Counted from the stretch's first letter, positions 24,027 to 33,129 are shown. The stretch: DNA of 64,000 nt from Streptomyces tuirus (GCF_014701095.1 NZ_AP023439.1:4824001-4888000), one strand, 5' to 3'. Made by a program: numbers and translations. Notes: generated from the sequence alone by a model not told the origin.

Positions 24027-25640
24027 TCACGCGGGAGGAGTCCTGCGGACCGCCCGGCCCGCCAGCACGTCCGTGCGCCGGCCGTCCTCGATCACGAACC
24101 GGCCGTCGACCAGGACGTGCGGAATGCCCGTCGGGAGCGTGCGCGGCTCCGCGAAGGTGGAGCCCGCCGCGACCGTCGCCGGGTCGAAGAGCACCAGGTC
24201 GGCCCTGTAGCCCTCGCGGACCAGACCCCGGTCGGGCAGCCGGAGCCGCGCGGCCGGACGCGAGGTGAGGTGTGCGACGCACTCCTCCAGCGACAGCACC
24301 CCCAACTCCCTGACGTAGTGCCCGAGGTAGTGGGGAAACGTGCCATAGGCGCGCGGGTGGGGCTTGGCGCCCTGGAGGATGCCGTCCGAGCCGCCGGTGT
24401 GCACCCGGTGGCGCATGATCGCCCGGACGTTCTCCTCGTGCCCGACGTGCTGGAGGATCGTCGGGGCCAGCCGGTCGGCCAGCAGCAGCCCGCGCGCGGT
24501 CACCCAGGGCGCCTCACGCCGCCGGTCCGCCGACTCCCGGATCGTCCGGCCGACGAAATCGGCCAGGGCCGGATCGCCCACGCCCGAGATCTCGATCGTG
24601 TCCCATTCGACGGGCACGCCGTGGCAGCCGTCCGAGCCGCTGACCTCCAGGTGGTGGCGGATGCGCTCCGCCGTCTCCTCGTCCGCCAGCCGCCGGAGCG
24701 TCTCCTCCGGGCCGCCCTCGCTCGCCCAGCTCGGCAGCACGGCGGCCAGCGTCGTACAGCCCGGGGTGTACGGATAAGTGTCGAGACTGATGTCGGACCC
24801 GGCCGCCAGCGCCTCGTCCAGCAACGCCAGCAGCTCCGGTGCCCGGCCCTTGTTCACGCCGAAGTTCATGGTGGCGTGGGCGAGATGCAGAGAGCAGCCC
24901 GCCTCGCGGGTCAGCGCCACCATCTCCTCGTAGGCCTTCAGGGCGCCGGCGCCGTAGGAGCGGTGGTGCGGGCAGTAGTAGCCGCCGTACGACGCCACCA
25001 CCCGGCACAGCTCGGTCAGTTCGGCGCCTCGCGCGTACATGCCCGGTGTGTACGTCAGCCCCGAGGACATGCCCACGGCGCCCTGCTCCAGGCCCTCGGC
25101 GACCAGCCGGCGCATCCGGTCCAGCTCGTCCGGGGTCGCCTCGCGGTCCTCCCAGCCGACGGCGAGCGCCCGGACCGTGCCCTGCGGGATCAGATAGGCC
25201 GCGTTCACGGCGATCCCGCGGTCCAGCCGGTCCAGATACTCGCCGACCGTGCGCCAGTCGAAGTCGATGTCGTCACCCGGGCCGTTCCACCCGGCGATCG
25301 CCCGCCGCACCTCGCCCAGCGTGCGGTCGTCGACCGGCGCGTACGACAGCCCGTCCTGGCCGATGACCTCCAGCGTGACGCCCTGCGCGGCCTTGGCGCC
25401 GTGGTCGGGGTCGCGCAGCAGCGCCAGGTCGCTGTGCGCGTGCATGTCGACGAAGCCGGGGGACAGCACCAGCCCCTCGGCGTCCAGCTCCCGGCGCGCC
25501 TCGGGCCGCTGACAGCCGGCCGCGGCCGCCTCCTTGACGATCGATACGATCCGGCCGCCGTCGACCACGACATCGGCCCGGTACGCGTCCGCGCCGGAGC
25601 CGTCGACGACGTCGGCGTCCCGGATGACCAGCTCTTCCAT
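24027..25640 (-). CDS. N-acyl-D-amino-acid deacylase (D-aminoacylase)
   Basis: 537 residues, amidohydrolase superfamily. The N-terminal beta-sandwich half leads to LSPGFVDMHAHSDLALL, with the HxH metal pair and the family's SD. Later SSGLTYTPGMYA, CPHHRSYG and HHRxHTGGSDG-type (HRVHTGGSDGIL) motifs follow, then the closing LTSRPAARLRLPDRG and ADLVLFDP. The enzyme releases D-amino acids from N-acyl derivatives by zinc hydrolysis. It follows the D-amino-acid deaminase gene by 12 bases, so the pair forms one leftward operon that frees and then deaminates D-amino acids. Confidence 0.92.
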   Translation of the reverse strand: MEELVIRDADVVDGSGADAYRADVVVDGGRIVSIVKEAAAAGCQRPEARRELDAEGLVLSPGFVDMHAHSDLALLRDPDHGAKAAQGVTLEVIGQDGLSYAPVDDRTLGEVRRAIAGWNGPGDDIDFDWRTVGEYLDRLDRGIAVNAAYLIPQGTVRALAVGWEDREATPDELDRMRRLVAEGLEQGAVGMSSGLTYTPGMYARGAELTELCRVVASYGGYYCPHHRSYGAGALKAYEEMVALTREAGCSLHLAHATMNFGVNKGRAPELLALLDEALAAGSDISLDTYPYTPGCTTLAAVLPSWASEGGPEETLRRLADEETAERIRHHLEVSGSDGCHGVPVEWDTIEISGVGDPALADFVGRTIRESADRRREAPWVTARGLLLADRLAPTILQHVGHEENVRAIMRHRVHTGGSDGILQGAKPHPRAYGTFPHYLGHYVRELGVLSLEECVAHLTSRPAARLRLPDRGLVREGYRADLVLFDPATVAAGSTFAEPRTLPTGIPHVLVDGRFVIEDGRRTDVLAGRAVRRTPPA

Positions 25641-25652
25641 CGCGCCCGCCTC

Positions 25653-26927
25653 CTAGAAGAACGTGCGGACGTAGTCGACGACCGTGCCGTCCGCCTCCGC
25701 GACGGGGATCAGCTGCCACTTGTCGAACGAGGTGCACGGGTGGGACAGCCCGAGCCCGACCCAGTCGCCGACCTCCAGATCCGCCTCCGGCGTGGTGGCG
25801 AGCCAGGCGTGCTGGTCGGACAGGGCCGTCACCGACACGCCCGTGGCCGGGCGCTCGGCGCCGTCCCGGCGGATCACCTGGGCGAAGGGCAGGTCGAGGT
25901 CGTAGGCCGCGTCCCGCTTGCCGGCGTTGACGAAGGCCTGCTCGGCCGACGGCCGTGACACCACCTGTGTCCACAGGCGGAACGCCGGCTCCAGGGCGCC
26001 CTCCTCGGGGACCCGGTTGAACGGGGTCAGCTTGCGGTAGTGGCCGTCGTCGTGCGAGACGTAGGCGCCCGAGCGCAGCAACTTCAGCACGGGCAGGGAC
26101 AGTTCGGGGATCTCCGCGAAGACCTCGGCGACCGCGTCGAACCAGGCGCTGCCGCCCGCGCTGACCACGATCCCGTCCAGCCCGGCGAACCGCCCGGCCT
26201 TGTCGAAGTCGGCGGCGAGCGCGACCAGCCGCCGCAGCCACGCCGTCACCCGCTCGCTGTCGGCCTTCGGCACCTCGCCCTCGTAGCCCGCGACGCCGAC
26301 CAGCCGCAGCGTCCGCGTGCCCGCCACCGCGTCCGCGACCGCCGCGCACTCGGTCTCGGTGCGGACGCCGGTGCGGGCGCCCTCACCGGCGGCGAGCTCG
26401 ACGACGACGTCCACGGGACGCCCTGCCCCGCTCAGCGCCGCGTCCATCAGTTCCACCCCGCGCACGGAGTCGACGTAACAGATCAGTTCGAAGTCCGGGT
26501 CGGCGTCCAGCTCGGCCGCGATCCAGCGCAGGGCCGCCGCGTCCACCAGCTCGTTCGCCAGGAACACGCGCCGGGTCCCGAACGCCCGTGCCACCCGCAC
26601 CTGGTGGGGGACGGCCAGCGTGATGCCCCACGCCCCGTGCTCGATCTGCCGCTGGAACAGCTGCGGCGCCATGGAGGTCTTGCCGTGCGGCGCGAAGGCC
26701 AGGCCGTGCCGGGCCGCGTACGTCTCCATGAGCTTCAGGTTGTGCTCCAGGCGCTCGGCGGACAGCGCGAGCACGGGCGTGGCGAAGCCGCCGGTGAAGA
26801 GGTTGCGCCGCTGGCCGGCCAGCTCGGCGACGGTCAGCCCGTCGGCGTCCGGCGGGAGGCCCTTGAAGCGGTGATCGACGCGCTCGGCGGCGAGCCGGGC
26901 GAGGGACTGGGCGGTGTCGGCCGTCAT
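25653..26927 (-). CDS. PLP-dependent D-amino-acid deaminase/aldolase (alanine-racemase-like N-domain)
   Basis: 424 residues from ATG 26927, behind GGGAGG; the longer in-frame start runs through the promoter palindrome. PLP-barrel signature AFAPHGKTSMAPQLF carries the cofactor lysine; the C-terminal beta domain ends LGLSHPCTSFDKWQLIPV, with the His and Cys that hold zinc in D-serine dehydratase and D-threonine aldolase relatives. It should turn a D-hydroxyamino acid into a keto acid or aldehyde. The exact reaction is not fixed by sequence. Encoded with D-aminoacylase and divergent from a kinase/IclR/RidA/permease operon. Confidence 0.85.
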   Translation of the reverse strand: MTADTAQSLARLAAERVDHRFKGLPPDADGLTVAELAGQRRNLFTGGFATPVLALSAERLEHNLKLMETYAARHGLAFAPHGKTSMAPQLFQRQIEHGAWGITLAVPHQVRVARAFGTRRVFLANELVDAAALRWIAAELDADPDFELICYVDSVRGVELMDAALSGAGRPVDVVVELAAGEGARTGVRTETECAAVADAVAGTRTLRLVGVAGYEGEVPKADSERVTAWLRRLVALAADFDKAGRFAGLDGIVVSAGGSAWFDAVAEVFAEIPELSLPVLKLLRSGAYVSHDDGHYRKLTPFNRVPEEGALEPAFRLWTQVVSRPSAEQAFVNAGKRDAAYDLDLPFAQVIRRDGAERPATGVSVTALSDQHAWLATTPEADLEVGDWVGLGLSHPCTSFDKWQLIPVAEADGTVVDYVRTFF

Positions 26928-26948
26928 GAAGCCTCCCTGATCTGCGGT

Positions 26949-26965
26949 GTTGCAATCTCTGCAAC
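26949..26965. promoter_or_regulatory. Candidate IclR operator between divergent operons
   Basis: GTTGCA (26949-26954), 5 bases, TGCAAC (26960-26965), a perfect palindrome 22 bases upstream of the leftward ATG at 26927 and close to the rightward promoter. The local regulator encoded at 28121 is an IclR protein, so this is the obvious operator candidate. Confidence 0.5.
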
Positions 26966-26970
26966 CTTCA

Positions 26971-27000
26971 TTGCGCATGTCGCTGAACGCTGTCTAACAT
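26971..27000 (+). promoter_or_regulatory. Candidate promoter of the kinase-iclR-ridA-gntP operon
   Basis: TTGCGC (26971-26976), 18 bases, TAACAT (26995-27000), a reasonable housekeeping-type -35/-10 pair, 90 bases before the GTG at 27090 and next to the GTTGCA palindrome. Confidence 0.45.
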
Positions 27001-27089
27001 CTCGGCCACCCCCGGTCAATGAAACCGCCACCGGCCGCACCGATCCCCGACAGCCGCACCCGACGCCTCGACGAGGAGCTACGAGCATC

Positions 27090-28124
27090 GTGACCCCCAC
27101 CGGACCCTGCAACGCCCCCGACGTCGTGGACGTCGTCGCGCTCGGCGAGTCCATGGTCACGTTCCTGCCCTCCCGCCCGGGGCGCCTCGCCGACGTGCCG
27201 TCCTTCGCACGGGGCATCGGCGGGGCGGAGTCGAACGTGGCGTGCGTGCTGGCGGCGGCCGGGCACTCCGTGCGCTGGGTCAGCAGGGTGGGGGACGACG
27301 CGTTCGGCGATCACCTGGTGGAGACGATCGGCGGGTACGGAGTCGACGTGGCCCACGTCCGGCGCGACCCCGGCCGCCCCACCGGCATCTACTTCCGCAC
27401 CGCCGGGGACCGGGCCGGCGACGCCCACGAGGTGGCCTACTACCGGACGGGTTCCGCGGCCTCCGCGATGAGCGTGACGGACCCCGACCCCGCGGCGGTG
27501 CGCGCCGGGCGCGTGCTGCACCTGTCCGGGATCACCGCCGCGCTGTCGGGGACCTGCCTGGACCTGATGCGCGCCCTGACCGACCGCCGCCCCGGCCGCC
27601 CCCTGGTCTCCTTCGACGTCAACCACCGGCCGGGCCTGTGGCGCGACACGGACGCCGCGACGGTGCTGCGCGACCTCGCCCGGGGCGCGGACCTCGTCTT
27701 CGTCGGGCAGGACGAGGCATGGGGCCTGCACAGCGCGGAAGCCGTCCGCGCCGCCCTCCCCGAACCCGAGGTGCTGGTCGTCAAGCAGGGCGCGGCCGGA
27801 GCCACCGTCTTCCACGACAACGAGGTCACCTTCGTCCCCGCACCCCGGGTCGACGTCGTCGCCGAGGTCGGCGCGGGCGACGCCTTCGCCGCCGGGTTCC
27901 TCTCCGCCACCCTGCGCGGACTGCCCGTGCGGGAGCGGCTGCGGCACGGGCATCTGATGGCCGCCGCCGCACTCACCGTGCCCGGCGACCTCGCCAAGCC
28001 GCCCGCGCGGGACCACGCCGACCGGCTGGTCGCCCTGGGCGACGCGGCATGGGGGAGACTGCGACTCGGCCCGGGCTGGACCGAGGAGACACAGCGGGCC
28101 GACGAGGAGGTACGAACGCCATGA
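27090..28124 (+). CDS. PfkB-family sugar kinase (2-keto-3-deoxygluconate kinase-like)
   Basis: 344 residues from GTG 27090 (GAGGAG 11 bases upstream). Opening VDVVALGESMVTFLPSRPG, then FARGIGGAESNVACVLAAAG, is typical of KDG kinases; the ATP/anion-hole motif VGAGDAFAAGFL places the catalytic base at Asp264. It should phosphorylate a sugar acid or ketose. Its neighbours (GntP permease, IclR regulator) fit a sugar-acid route; the D-amino-acid enzymes on the other side may feed the same keto-acid pool. Stop overlaps the iclR start (ATGA). Confidence 0.88.
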   Translation: MTPTGPCNAPDVVDVVALGESMVTFLPSRPGRLADVPSFARGIGGAESNVACVLAAAGHSVRWVSRVGDDAFGDHLVETIGGYGVDVAHVRRDPGRPTGIYFRTAGDRAGDAHEVAYYRTGSAASAMSVTDPDPAAVRAGRVLHLSGITAALSGTCLDLMRALTDRRPGRPLVSFDVNHRPGLWRDTDAATVLRDLARGADLVFVGQDEAWGLHSAEAVRAALPEPEVLVVKQGAAGATVFHDNEVTFVPAPRVDVVAEVGAGDAFAAGFLSATLRGLPVRERLRHGHLMAAAALTVPGDLAKPPARDHADRLVALGDAAWGRLRLGPGWTEETQRADEEVRTP

Positions 28125-28882
28125 GCCAGACCGTCGACCGCGCGCTGAGCATCCTGCCGCTGCTCGCCGAGGGCCCCGCCGACCTGGGGCAGGTCGCCGA
28201 CCGCCTCGGCGTGCACAAGTCCACCGCCCTGCGGCTGCTGCGCACCCTCCACGAGCACGGGCTGATCTACCGCCAGTCCGACCAGCGCTACCGCCTCGGC
28301 GCCCGCCTCTTCGCCCTCGCCCAGGAGGCGATGGAGAACCTAGACGTCCGCGAGATCGCCCACCCCCACCTGGTCCGCCTCAACGAGAGCTGCGGGCACA
28401 CCGTGCACCTCGCCGTGTACGAGGAGAACGAGGTCCTCTACATCGACAAGGTCGAGAGCCGCTACCCGGTGCGGATGTACTCCCGCATCGGCAAGCCCGT
28501 CGCCATCACCGTCGCGGCGGTCGCGAAGCTGCTGCTCGCCGATCTGCCCGAGCACGAGCGGCGCGCGATCGCGGAGAAGCTCGACTACCCCACGTACACG
28601 TCCCGTTCGACCCCCAACGCCGGCGCCTTCCTGCGGGAGCTGGAGAAGGTGCGCGAACAGGGCTGGGCCACCGACCTCGGCGGCCACGAGGAGTCCATCA
28701 ACTGCGTCGCGGCGCCCATCCGCGGCGCCGACGGCCGGGTCGTCGCCGCGATGTCGGTCTCCGCGCCGAACGTCGTCGTCACCGCCGACGAACTCCTCAC
28801 CCTCCTGCCGCTGGTGCGCCGTACGGCGGACGCCATCAGCGGGGAGTACTCCGGCAGAACACCAGTGAAGGGCACCACATGA
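28121..28882 (+). CDS. IclR-family transcriptional regulator
   Basis: 253 residues. Winged helix-turn-helix at 1-65 (VDRALSILPLLAEGPADLGQ, VADRLGVHKSTALRLLRTL), then the IclR effector domain with LNESCGHTVHLAVYEENEVL and DLGGHEESINCVAAPIRG, including the conserved Cys. The gene is coupled to both neighbours by ATGA overlaps, so it is part of the operon it probably controls; the GTTGCA palindrome in the divergent region is its likely site. Confidence 0.93.
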   Translation: MSQTVDRALSILPLLAEGPADLGQVADRLGVHKSTALRLLRTLHEHGLIYRQSDQRYRLGARLFALAQEAMENLDVREIAHPHLVRLNESCGHTVHLAVYEENEVLYIDKVESRYPVRMYSRIGKPVAITVAAVAKLLLADLPEHERRAIAEKLDYPTYTSRSTPNAGAFLRELEKVREQGWATDLGGHEESINCVAAPIRGADGRVVAAMSVSAPNVVVTADELLTLLPLVRRTADAISGEYSGRTPVKGTT

Positions 28883-29289
28883 CGGACAAGATCGCACTCA
28901 CCCCCAAGACCCACACCACCCCGCCGGCGAAGTTCTCGCACGGTGTGAAGAAGGGCAACATCCTCCAGGTCGCCGGCCAGGTCGGCTTCCTGCCCGCCGA
29001 GGAGGGCAAGGCGCCCACGCCCGCCGGGCCGACCCTGCGCGAGCAGACCCTCCAGACCCTGGCCAACGTCAAGGCCATCCTGGAGGAGGGCGGCGCCTCC
29101 TGGGACGACGTGATGATGATCCGCGTCTACCTCACGGACGTCGACCACTTCGCCGAGATGAACGCCCTCTACAACGCGTACTTCGAGGAGCAGGGCCTCA
29201 CCCAGCCGCCCGCCGCGCGCACGACCGTCTACGTCGGACTCCCCGCGGGTCTCCTCATCGAGATCGACGCCCTGGCCGTCCTCGGCTGA
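28879..29289 (+). CDS. ridA: RidA/YjgF-family enamine/imine deaminase
   Basis: 136 residues, a single RidA fold. The conserved arginine lies in AARTTVYVGLP and the carboxy-end acidic residue in LLIEIDALAVLG. RidA enzymes hydrolyse reactive 2-aminoacrylate-type imines made by PLP dehydratases. This fits the PLP D-amino-acid deaminase encoded in the divergent operon, whose product would be such an imine. Start overlaps the IclR stop. Confidence 0.93.
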   Translation: MTDKIALTPKTHTTPPAKFSHGVKKGNILQVAGQVGFLPAEEGKAPTPAGPTLREQTLQTLANVKAILEEGGASWDDVMMIRVYLTDVDHFAEMNALYNAYFEEQGLTQPPAARTTVYVGLPAGLLIEIDALAVLG

Positions 29290-29394
29290 CCCACCCCCCA
29301 CCCCCCGCACGCCCGTGAGGCGCGGCGCCCCGATGCGCCGCGTCGCGCTCCCCCCTACCCAGAAGCTGCATGCACTTACGCAGAGGACCCCCGC

Positions 29395-30873
29395 ATGTCC
29401 CATCCGCTCGCCGCGTCCGCCCCCGTCGAGACACCGCCCCACACGGGAGGACTGCTCCTCCTCGTCGACGGCACCGCCGGACTCCTGCTCACCGCCGCGC
29501 TCGGCATCGCGCTGCTGCTCTTCCTCATCATCAGGGTCAGACTCCAGCCGTTCGTCGCCCTGCTCGCGGTCTCCATAGCCGTCGGCCTCGCCGCCGGCCT
29601 GTCGGTCACCGAACTCTTCGGCACGGTCCAGAAGTCGGACGCCGTCTCCACCATCGAATCCGGCATGGGCGGCATCCTCGGCCATGTCGCGATCATCATC
29701 GGCCTGGGCACCATGCTCGGCGCGATCCTCGAAGTCAGCGGCGGCGCCGAGGTGTTGGCGAGGCGTCTGCTCGGTCTGTTCGGCGAGAAGCGCGCCCCGC
29801 TCGCCATGGGCCTCACGGGCCTGATCTTCGGCATCCCGGTCTTCTTCGACGTCGGCATCTTCGTCCTGGCCCCGATCGTCTACGCCGCCGCCAAGCGCTC
29901 CGGCAAGTCGATCCTGCTCTACTGCCTGCCGCTGCTCGCCGGCCTGTCCGTGACGCACGCTTTCCTGCCGCCGCACCCCGGCCCGGTCGCCGCCGCCGGT
30001 CTCCTCCACGTCGACCTCGGCTGGGTCATCCTCATGGGCGTCGTCTGCGGGCTGCCCGCCGTGGTGGCCGCCTGGGGCTACTCGGCGTGGATCGGCCGCC
30101 GCATCTTCGTCCCCGTGCCGCAGGACATGGTCGAGGCGGCCGAGGAGGCCAAGCAGGCCGTCGTCGACGAGCAGCGGGCCGCCGGCGTCGCGCCCAGCGA
30201 GCAGCCGGTCTCCCTCGGCACGGTCCTCGGCATCATCGGCACCCCGCTGGTCCTCATCCTGGCGGCGACCTTCTCCTCGATCGCCCTGGACCCCTCCACC
30301 CTGCGCTCGGTGATCGAGTTCTTCGGCAGCCCGTTCGTGGCGCTGACCATCGCCCTGTTCCTCGCGTACTACCTGCTCGGCATCCGCCGCGGCTGGTCCC
30401 GCAAGTCCCTGGAGACGGTGTCCACCGCGTCCCTCAAGCCGGTCGGCAACATCCTGCTGGTGGTCGGCGCGGGCGGCATCTTCGGTGCCGTCCTCAAGGC
30501 CAGCGGCGTCGCCCAGGCCCTCTCGGACACCTTCAACGACGTGGGCCTGCCGGTGCTCGTCCTGTCCTATCTGATCTCCGTGGTCCTGCGCGTGGCCCAG
30601 GGCTCGGCGACGGTCGCGATCGTGACGACGGCGGGCATCGTGGCCCCGCTCCTGTCCGAGGGAGACCACTCCCAGGCCTTCGTCGCCCTGGTCATCATGG
30701 CCATCTCGGCCGGCTCCATCTTCGCCTCGCACGTCAACGACGGAGGCTTCTGGATGGTCGCCAAGTACTTCGGCATCAGCGAGCGGGACACCCTCAAGAC
30801 CTGGACGGTGCTGGAGAGTGTGCTGTCCGTGGCGGGGTTCGCGGTGGCGGCGGTACTGAGCCTGTTCGTGTAG
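29395..30873 (+). CDS. GntP-family gluconate/sugar-acid:H+ symporter
   Basis: 492 residues with about 12-14 membrane helices. Family signatures: ESGMGGILGHVAIIIGLGTM, GIPVFFDVGIFVLAPIVY, HAFLPPHPGP, RVAQGSATVAIVTTAG and SHVNDGGFWMVAKYFG. GntP proteins import gluconate, related aldonates, D-serine or glycerate with protons. D-Serine and D-gluconate are both plausible here, because the locus codes for D-amino-acid and sugar-acid enzymes. It is the last gene of the operon, 105 bases after ridA with no terminator seen between. Confidence 0.92.
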   Translation: MSHPLAASAPVETPPHTGGLLLLVDGTAGLLLTAALGIALLLFLIIRVRLQPFVALLAVSIAVGLAAGLSVTELFGTVQKSDAVSTIESGMGGILGHVAIIIGLGTMLGAILEVSGGAEVLARRLLGLFGEKRAPLAMGLTGLIFGIPVFFDVGIFVLAPIVYAAAKRSGKSILLYCLPLLAGLSVTHAFLPPHPGPVAAAGLLHVDLGWVILMGVVCGLPAVVAAWGYSAWIGRRIFVPVPQDMVEAAEEAKQAVVDEQRAAGVAPSEQPVSLGTVLGIIGTPLVLILAATFSSIALDPSTLRSVIEFFGSPFVALTIALFLAYYLLGIRRGWSRKSLETVSTASLKPVGNILLVVGAGGIFGAVLKASGVAQALSDTFNDVGLPVLVLSYLISVVLRVAQGSATVAIVTTAGIVAPLLSEGDHSQAFVALVIMAISAGSIFASHVNDGGFWMVAKYFGISERDTLKTWTVLESVLSVAGFAVAAVLSLFV

Positions 30874-30924
30874 GCGTCTGATAACGAAGTCGGGGTCGAC
30901 TGTGTGCCGCACAGGTTTCTCGAC

Positions 30925-30941
30925 CATACTCCTCCCCTGTG
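30925..30941 (+). promoter_or_regulatory. -10 element placed for a leaderless transcript
   Basis: CATACT (30925-30930) ends 8 bases before the GTG at 30939 and there is no ribosome site, so transcription would begin at or next to the start codon. The -35 is not clear. Confidence 0.4.
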
Positions 30942-31505
30942 GAGCAGCGCATAGGTTCGAGCAGCCAGCCCCTGGAAGGCGCCGGATTCGACCCGGCCTT
31001 CATCCCCGGGCTCACGTCACCCGCGTCCCGACGGACGAAGGAGGACGGGCCGGAGAAGGAGCCTGAGGTCGCGGACGCCGAGGAGGCCGACGCGGCCGCC
31101 GCCGAGCCGGAAGAGGCGGCGGAGACGGCGGAGGTGTCCCCCTCCGAGCAGGAGGAGGACACCGACACCGACGGCCCCGTCTTCGAGGCGTCCGACCGCC
31201 GCGCCAGAATGGTCGCCGACCACAGAGGCGTACGCCTGTCCCTGGACGACCAGGACTGCGAGTTCCGCTGGGACGAGATCGGCGCGGTGGAGACGGAGAC
31301 GGCCCGCTTCGGCAAGCGGTACACCGTCACCGTCCACACCCCCGACCGGCGCTGGTACCCGATCGAGATCGAGGCGCCGGCCAGGAGCCACTTCAAGGAG
31401 TGGGACGAGCAGCTGGACGCGGTCCTGGACGCCTACTTCGAGACAGAGACAGAGACCGAGGCCGAGGCAAAGGCTGAGGCAGAGGCAGAGGCGGACGCGG
31501 ACTAA
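30939..31505 (+). CDS. Acidic protein with a shared PH-like domain of unknown function (paralogue 1)
   Basis: 188 residues, cytosolic. Residues 1-80 are low complexity and Glu/Ala/Asp rich. Residues 82-165 form a compact beta-rich domain (DRRARMVADHRGVRLSLDD, FRWDEIGAVE, HFKEWDEQL), aligning almost without gaps to the C-terminal domain encoded at 38569-38979. The last 20 residues are ET/EA repeats (bases 31441-31500). GTG start without ribosome site, probably leaderless. Its stop overlaps the stop of the convergent carboxypeptidase gene by 4 bases. Function unknown. Confidence 0.7.
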   Translation: MEQRIGSSSQPLEGAGFDPAFIPGLTSPASRRTKEDGPEKEPEVADAEEADAAAAEPEEAAETAEVSPSEQEEDTDTDGPVFEASDRRARMVADHRGVRLSLDDQDCEFRWDEIGAVETETARFGKRYTVTVHTPDRRWYPIEIEAPARSHFKEWDEQLDAVLDAYFETETETEAEAKAEAEAEADAD

Positions 31506-32854
31506 CCGCAGTACTGGCTCTCCTTGCCGATCGACCGGTACATGCAGTCCGCGTTCTCCAGCAGTTGCAGCACCGCGTCGCGGTTACGGGAGGTCTCCCG
31601 CTCGATCACCTCGTCGGGCGGGTAGAACCCCCCGCCCCCGGAGCGCGGATACATCTCGAAGGTGTACGCGAAGATCTTGTGCGTGCCCCAGAGGTAGTCG
31701 TCGATGGACCCGTCGGTGATGTACAGGTCGCTGGACTGCTCCGCCGTGTAGCCGTTGCTCGCGGCCATCTTCCGGCCGACCGCCTTGAACGCCGCGTTGT
31801 CGTCCGCGGTCATCCCGGTCGTCGTGTCGGAGTACGTGTAGCCGAACGGCCACAGCACCAGCTCGCTGTATGTGTGGAAGTCGACCCCCGCCTTGATCTG
31901 CTGCGTGCCGCCGACGACCCGGCTGCGCACGAAGTCGGAGACGACCTTCACCTCGGGCGCGGACTCGGCGGAGGCCCCGCGGTACGTCTCGGAGGACGTG
32001 GAGCCGGAGGAGCCGCCGCAGCAGCCCCAGCGGTAGTTCCAGTTGCGGTTGAGGTCCGTACCGACGTACGAGGAACCGGAGTTGGGCTGCCGGTTCTTGC
32101 GCCAGGAGCGGTAGGAGCCGGTGGCGATGTCGTACTCGCCGCCGTCCGGGTTGATGTCCGGGACGATCCAGATCTCGCGGTTGTTCACCAGGCCGGTGAC
32201 GCGTGAGTCCGAGCCGTAGTCGGAGGTCAGCTCGCGCAGCAGGTAGAGCGCCATCTCGACGGTCAGGTGCTCGCGGGCGTGCTGGTGGTGCGTGAACAGC
32301 ACCTCCGGCTCGGACTCGTCGGTGCCCACGTTGTCGCTGATCTTGATGGCGACGATGTTCCGGCCCTGGTACGACCTGCCGATCACGCGCTGGCTCGCGA
32401 TCGAGGAGTTGGCCGCGACGATCGAGTTGATCTCGCTCGTCATCTCCGCGTAGTTGTGGTACTTCGAGTCGCCCGAGGGGAAGTCGAAGAGCCGGACGTC
32501 GTCCTCGCCGGCGGAGCGGTCGGGGACCGCGCCGAGCCGGGTGACCTCGTAGCCGAGCGTGCGCAGCTTCTTGATCTGGTCCGCGCGGCCGGAGACGACG
32601 ACACCGTGGCCGTGGACCTCGTCGACGGTCACGCCCGTGCGCTGAAGTGCTGTGCGGTCCTCGGCCGTCGAGTGCAGACGGACCTCGTACTGCCGGACGT
32701 CGTCGGCCGGGGCGGCCGCCTTGCGGGCACTGTCGGCGGTGGCGTCGCTCGTCGTCGCCGACAGGGGCGCCGCGAGGGCGAGGGCGAGGAGGCCGGCGAG
32801 GGCGGCGGTGCGTCTGCCGGTGCGGGCACCGGAGCCTCGTATGCGAAGTCGCAT
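31502..32854 (-). CDS. Secreted zinc carboxypeptidase, M14 family
   Basis: 450 residues from ATG 32854 (AAGGAG upstream); an earlier in-frame ATG lacks a ribosome site. Signal peptide to about residue 40, then a propeptide (VRQYEVRLHS...RLGAVPD) and the M14 catalytic domain. Zinc ligands His192 and Glu195 in HQHAREH, the third ligand in GVDFHTYSELVLWPFG, substrate Arg/Asn-Arg in GTDLNRNW, catalytic Glu in YTFEMYPR. Cysteines GCCGG and the end CMYRSIGKESQYC suggest disulphides. It trims C-terminal residues from extracellular peptides, as carboxypeptidase T/SG-type enzymes do. Confidence 0.93.
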   Translation of the reverse strand: MRLRIRGSGARTGRRTAALAGLLALALAAPLSATTSDATADSARKAAAPADDVRQYEVRLHSTAEDRTALQRTGVTVDEVHGHGVVVSGRADQIKKLRTLGYEVTRLGAVPDRSAGEDDVRLFDFPSGDSKYHNYAEMTSEINSIVAANSSIASQRVIGRSYQGRNIVAIKISDNVGTDESEPEVLFTHHQHAREHLTVEMALYLLRELTSDYGSDSRVTGLVNNREIWIVPDINPDGGEYDIATGSYRSWRKNRQPNSGSSYVGTDLNRNWNYRWGCCGGSSGSTSSETYRGASAESAPEVKVVSDFVRSRVVGGTQQIKAGVDFHTYSELVLWPFGYTYSDTTTGMTADDNAAFKAVGRKMAASNGYTAEQSSDLYITDGSIDDYLWGTHKIFAYTFEMYPRSGGGGFYPPDEVIERETSRNRDAVLQLLENADCMYRSIGKESQYCG

Positions 32855-33085
32855 GAAATCTCCTTGTGGGAGGTGGGGTTGTTCCGTGCGACGTACGTGG
32901 TGCGGGTGGCGCAAATCGTCCTGCTAATGGCATGAGCAGGTCAAGACTGAAAGTGGCCGCGCAGTGTACGCGCGCGGCGCCGCGGTCGAGGGGTCCCGCC
33001 CGAAGTGCACCCACAGGGGTGGCCCTGGCGTGCATATATGTACGCAACGGGAGAGGGTGAGGGTCCGCGCAAGGGGAGCCGGAGT

Positions 33086-33101
33086 GTCCGGATCCCCGGA
33101 C
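33086..33101. promoter_or_regulatory. Short hairpin upstream of the LuxR-type regulator
   Basis: GTCCGG-ATCC-CCGGAC, a perfect 6-base-pair stem 28 bases before the ATG at 33130. It could affect translation or be an operator; an AT-rich near-palindrome TGCATATATGTA lies about 50 bases further up in the same divergent region. Confidence 0.3.
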
Positions 33102-33129
33102 CCCCACCCCATCAGAGGACTGGCTGATC

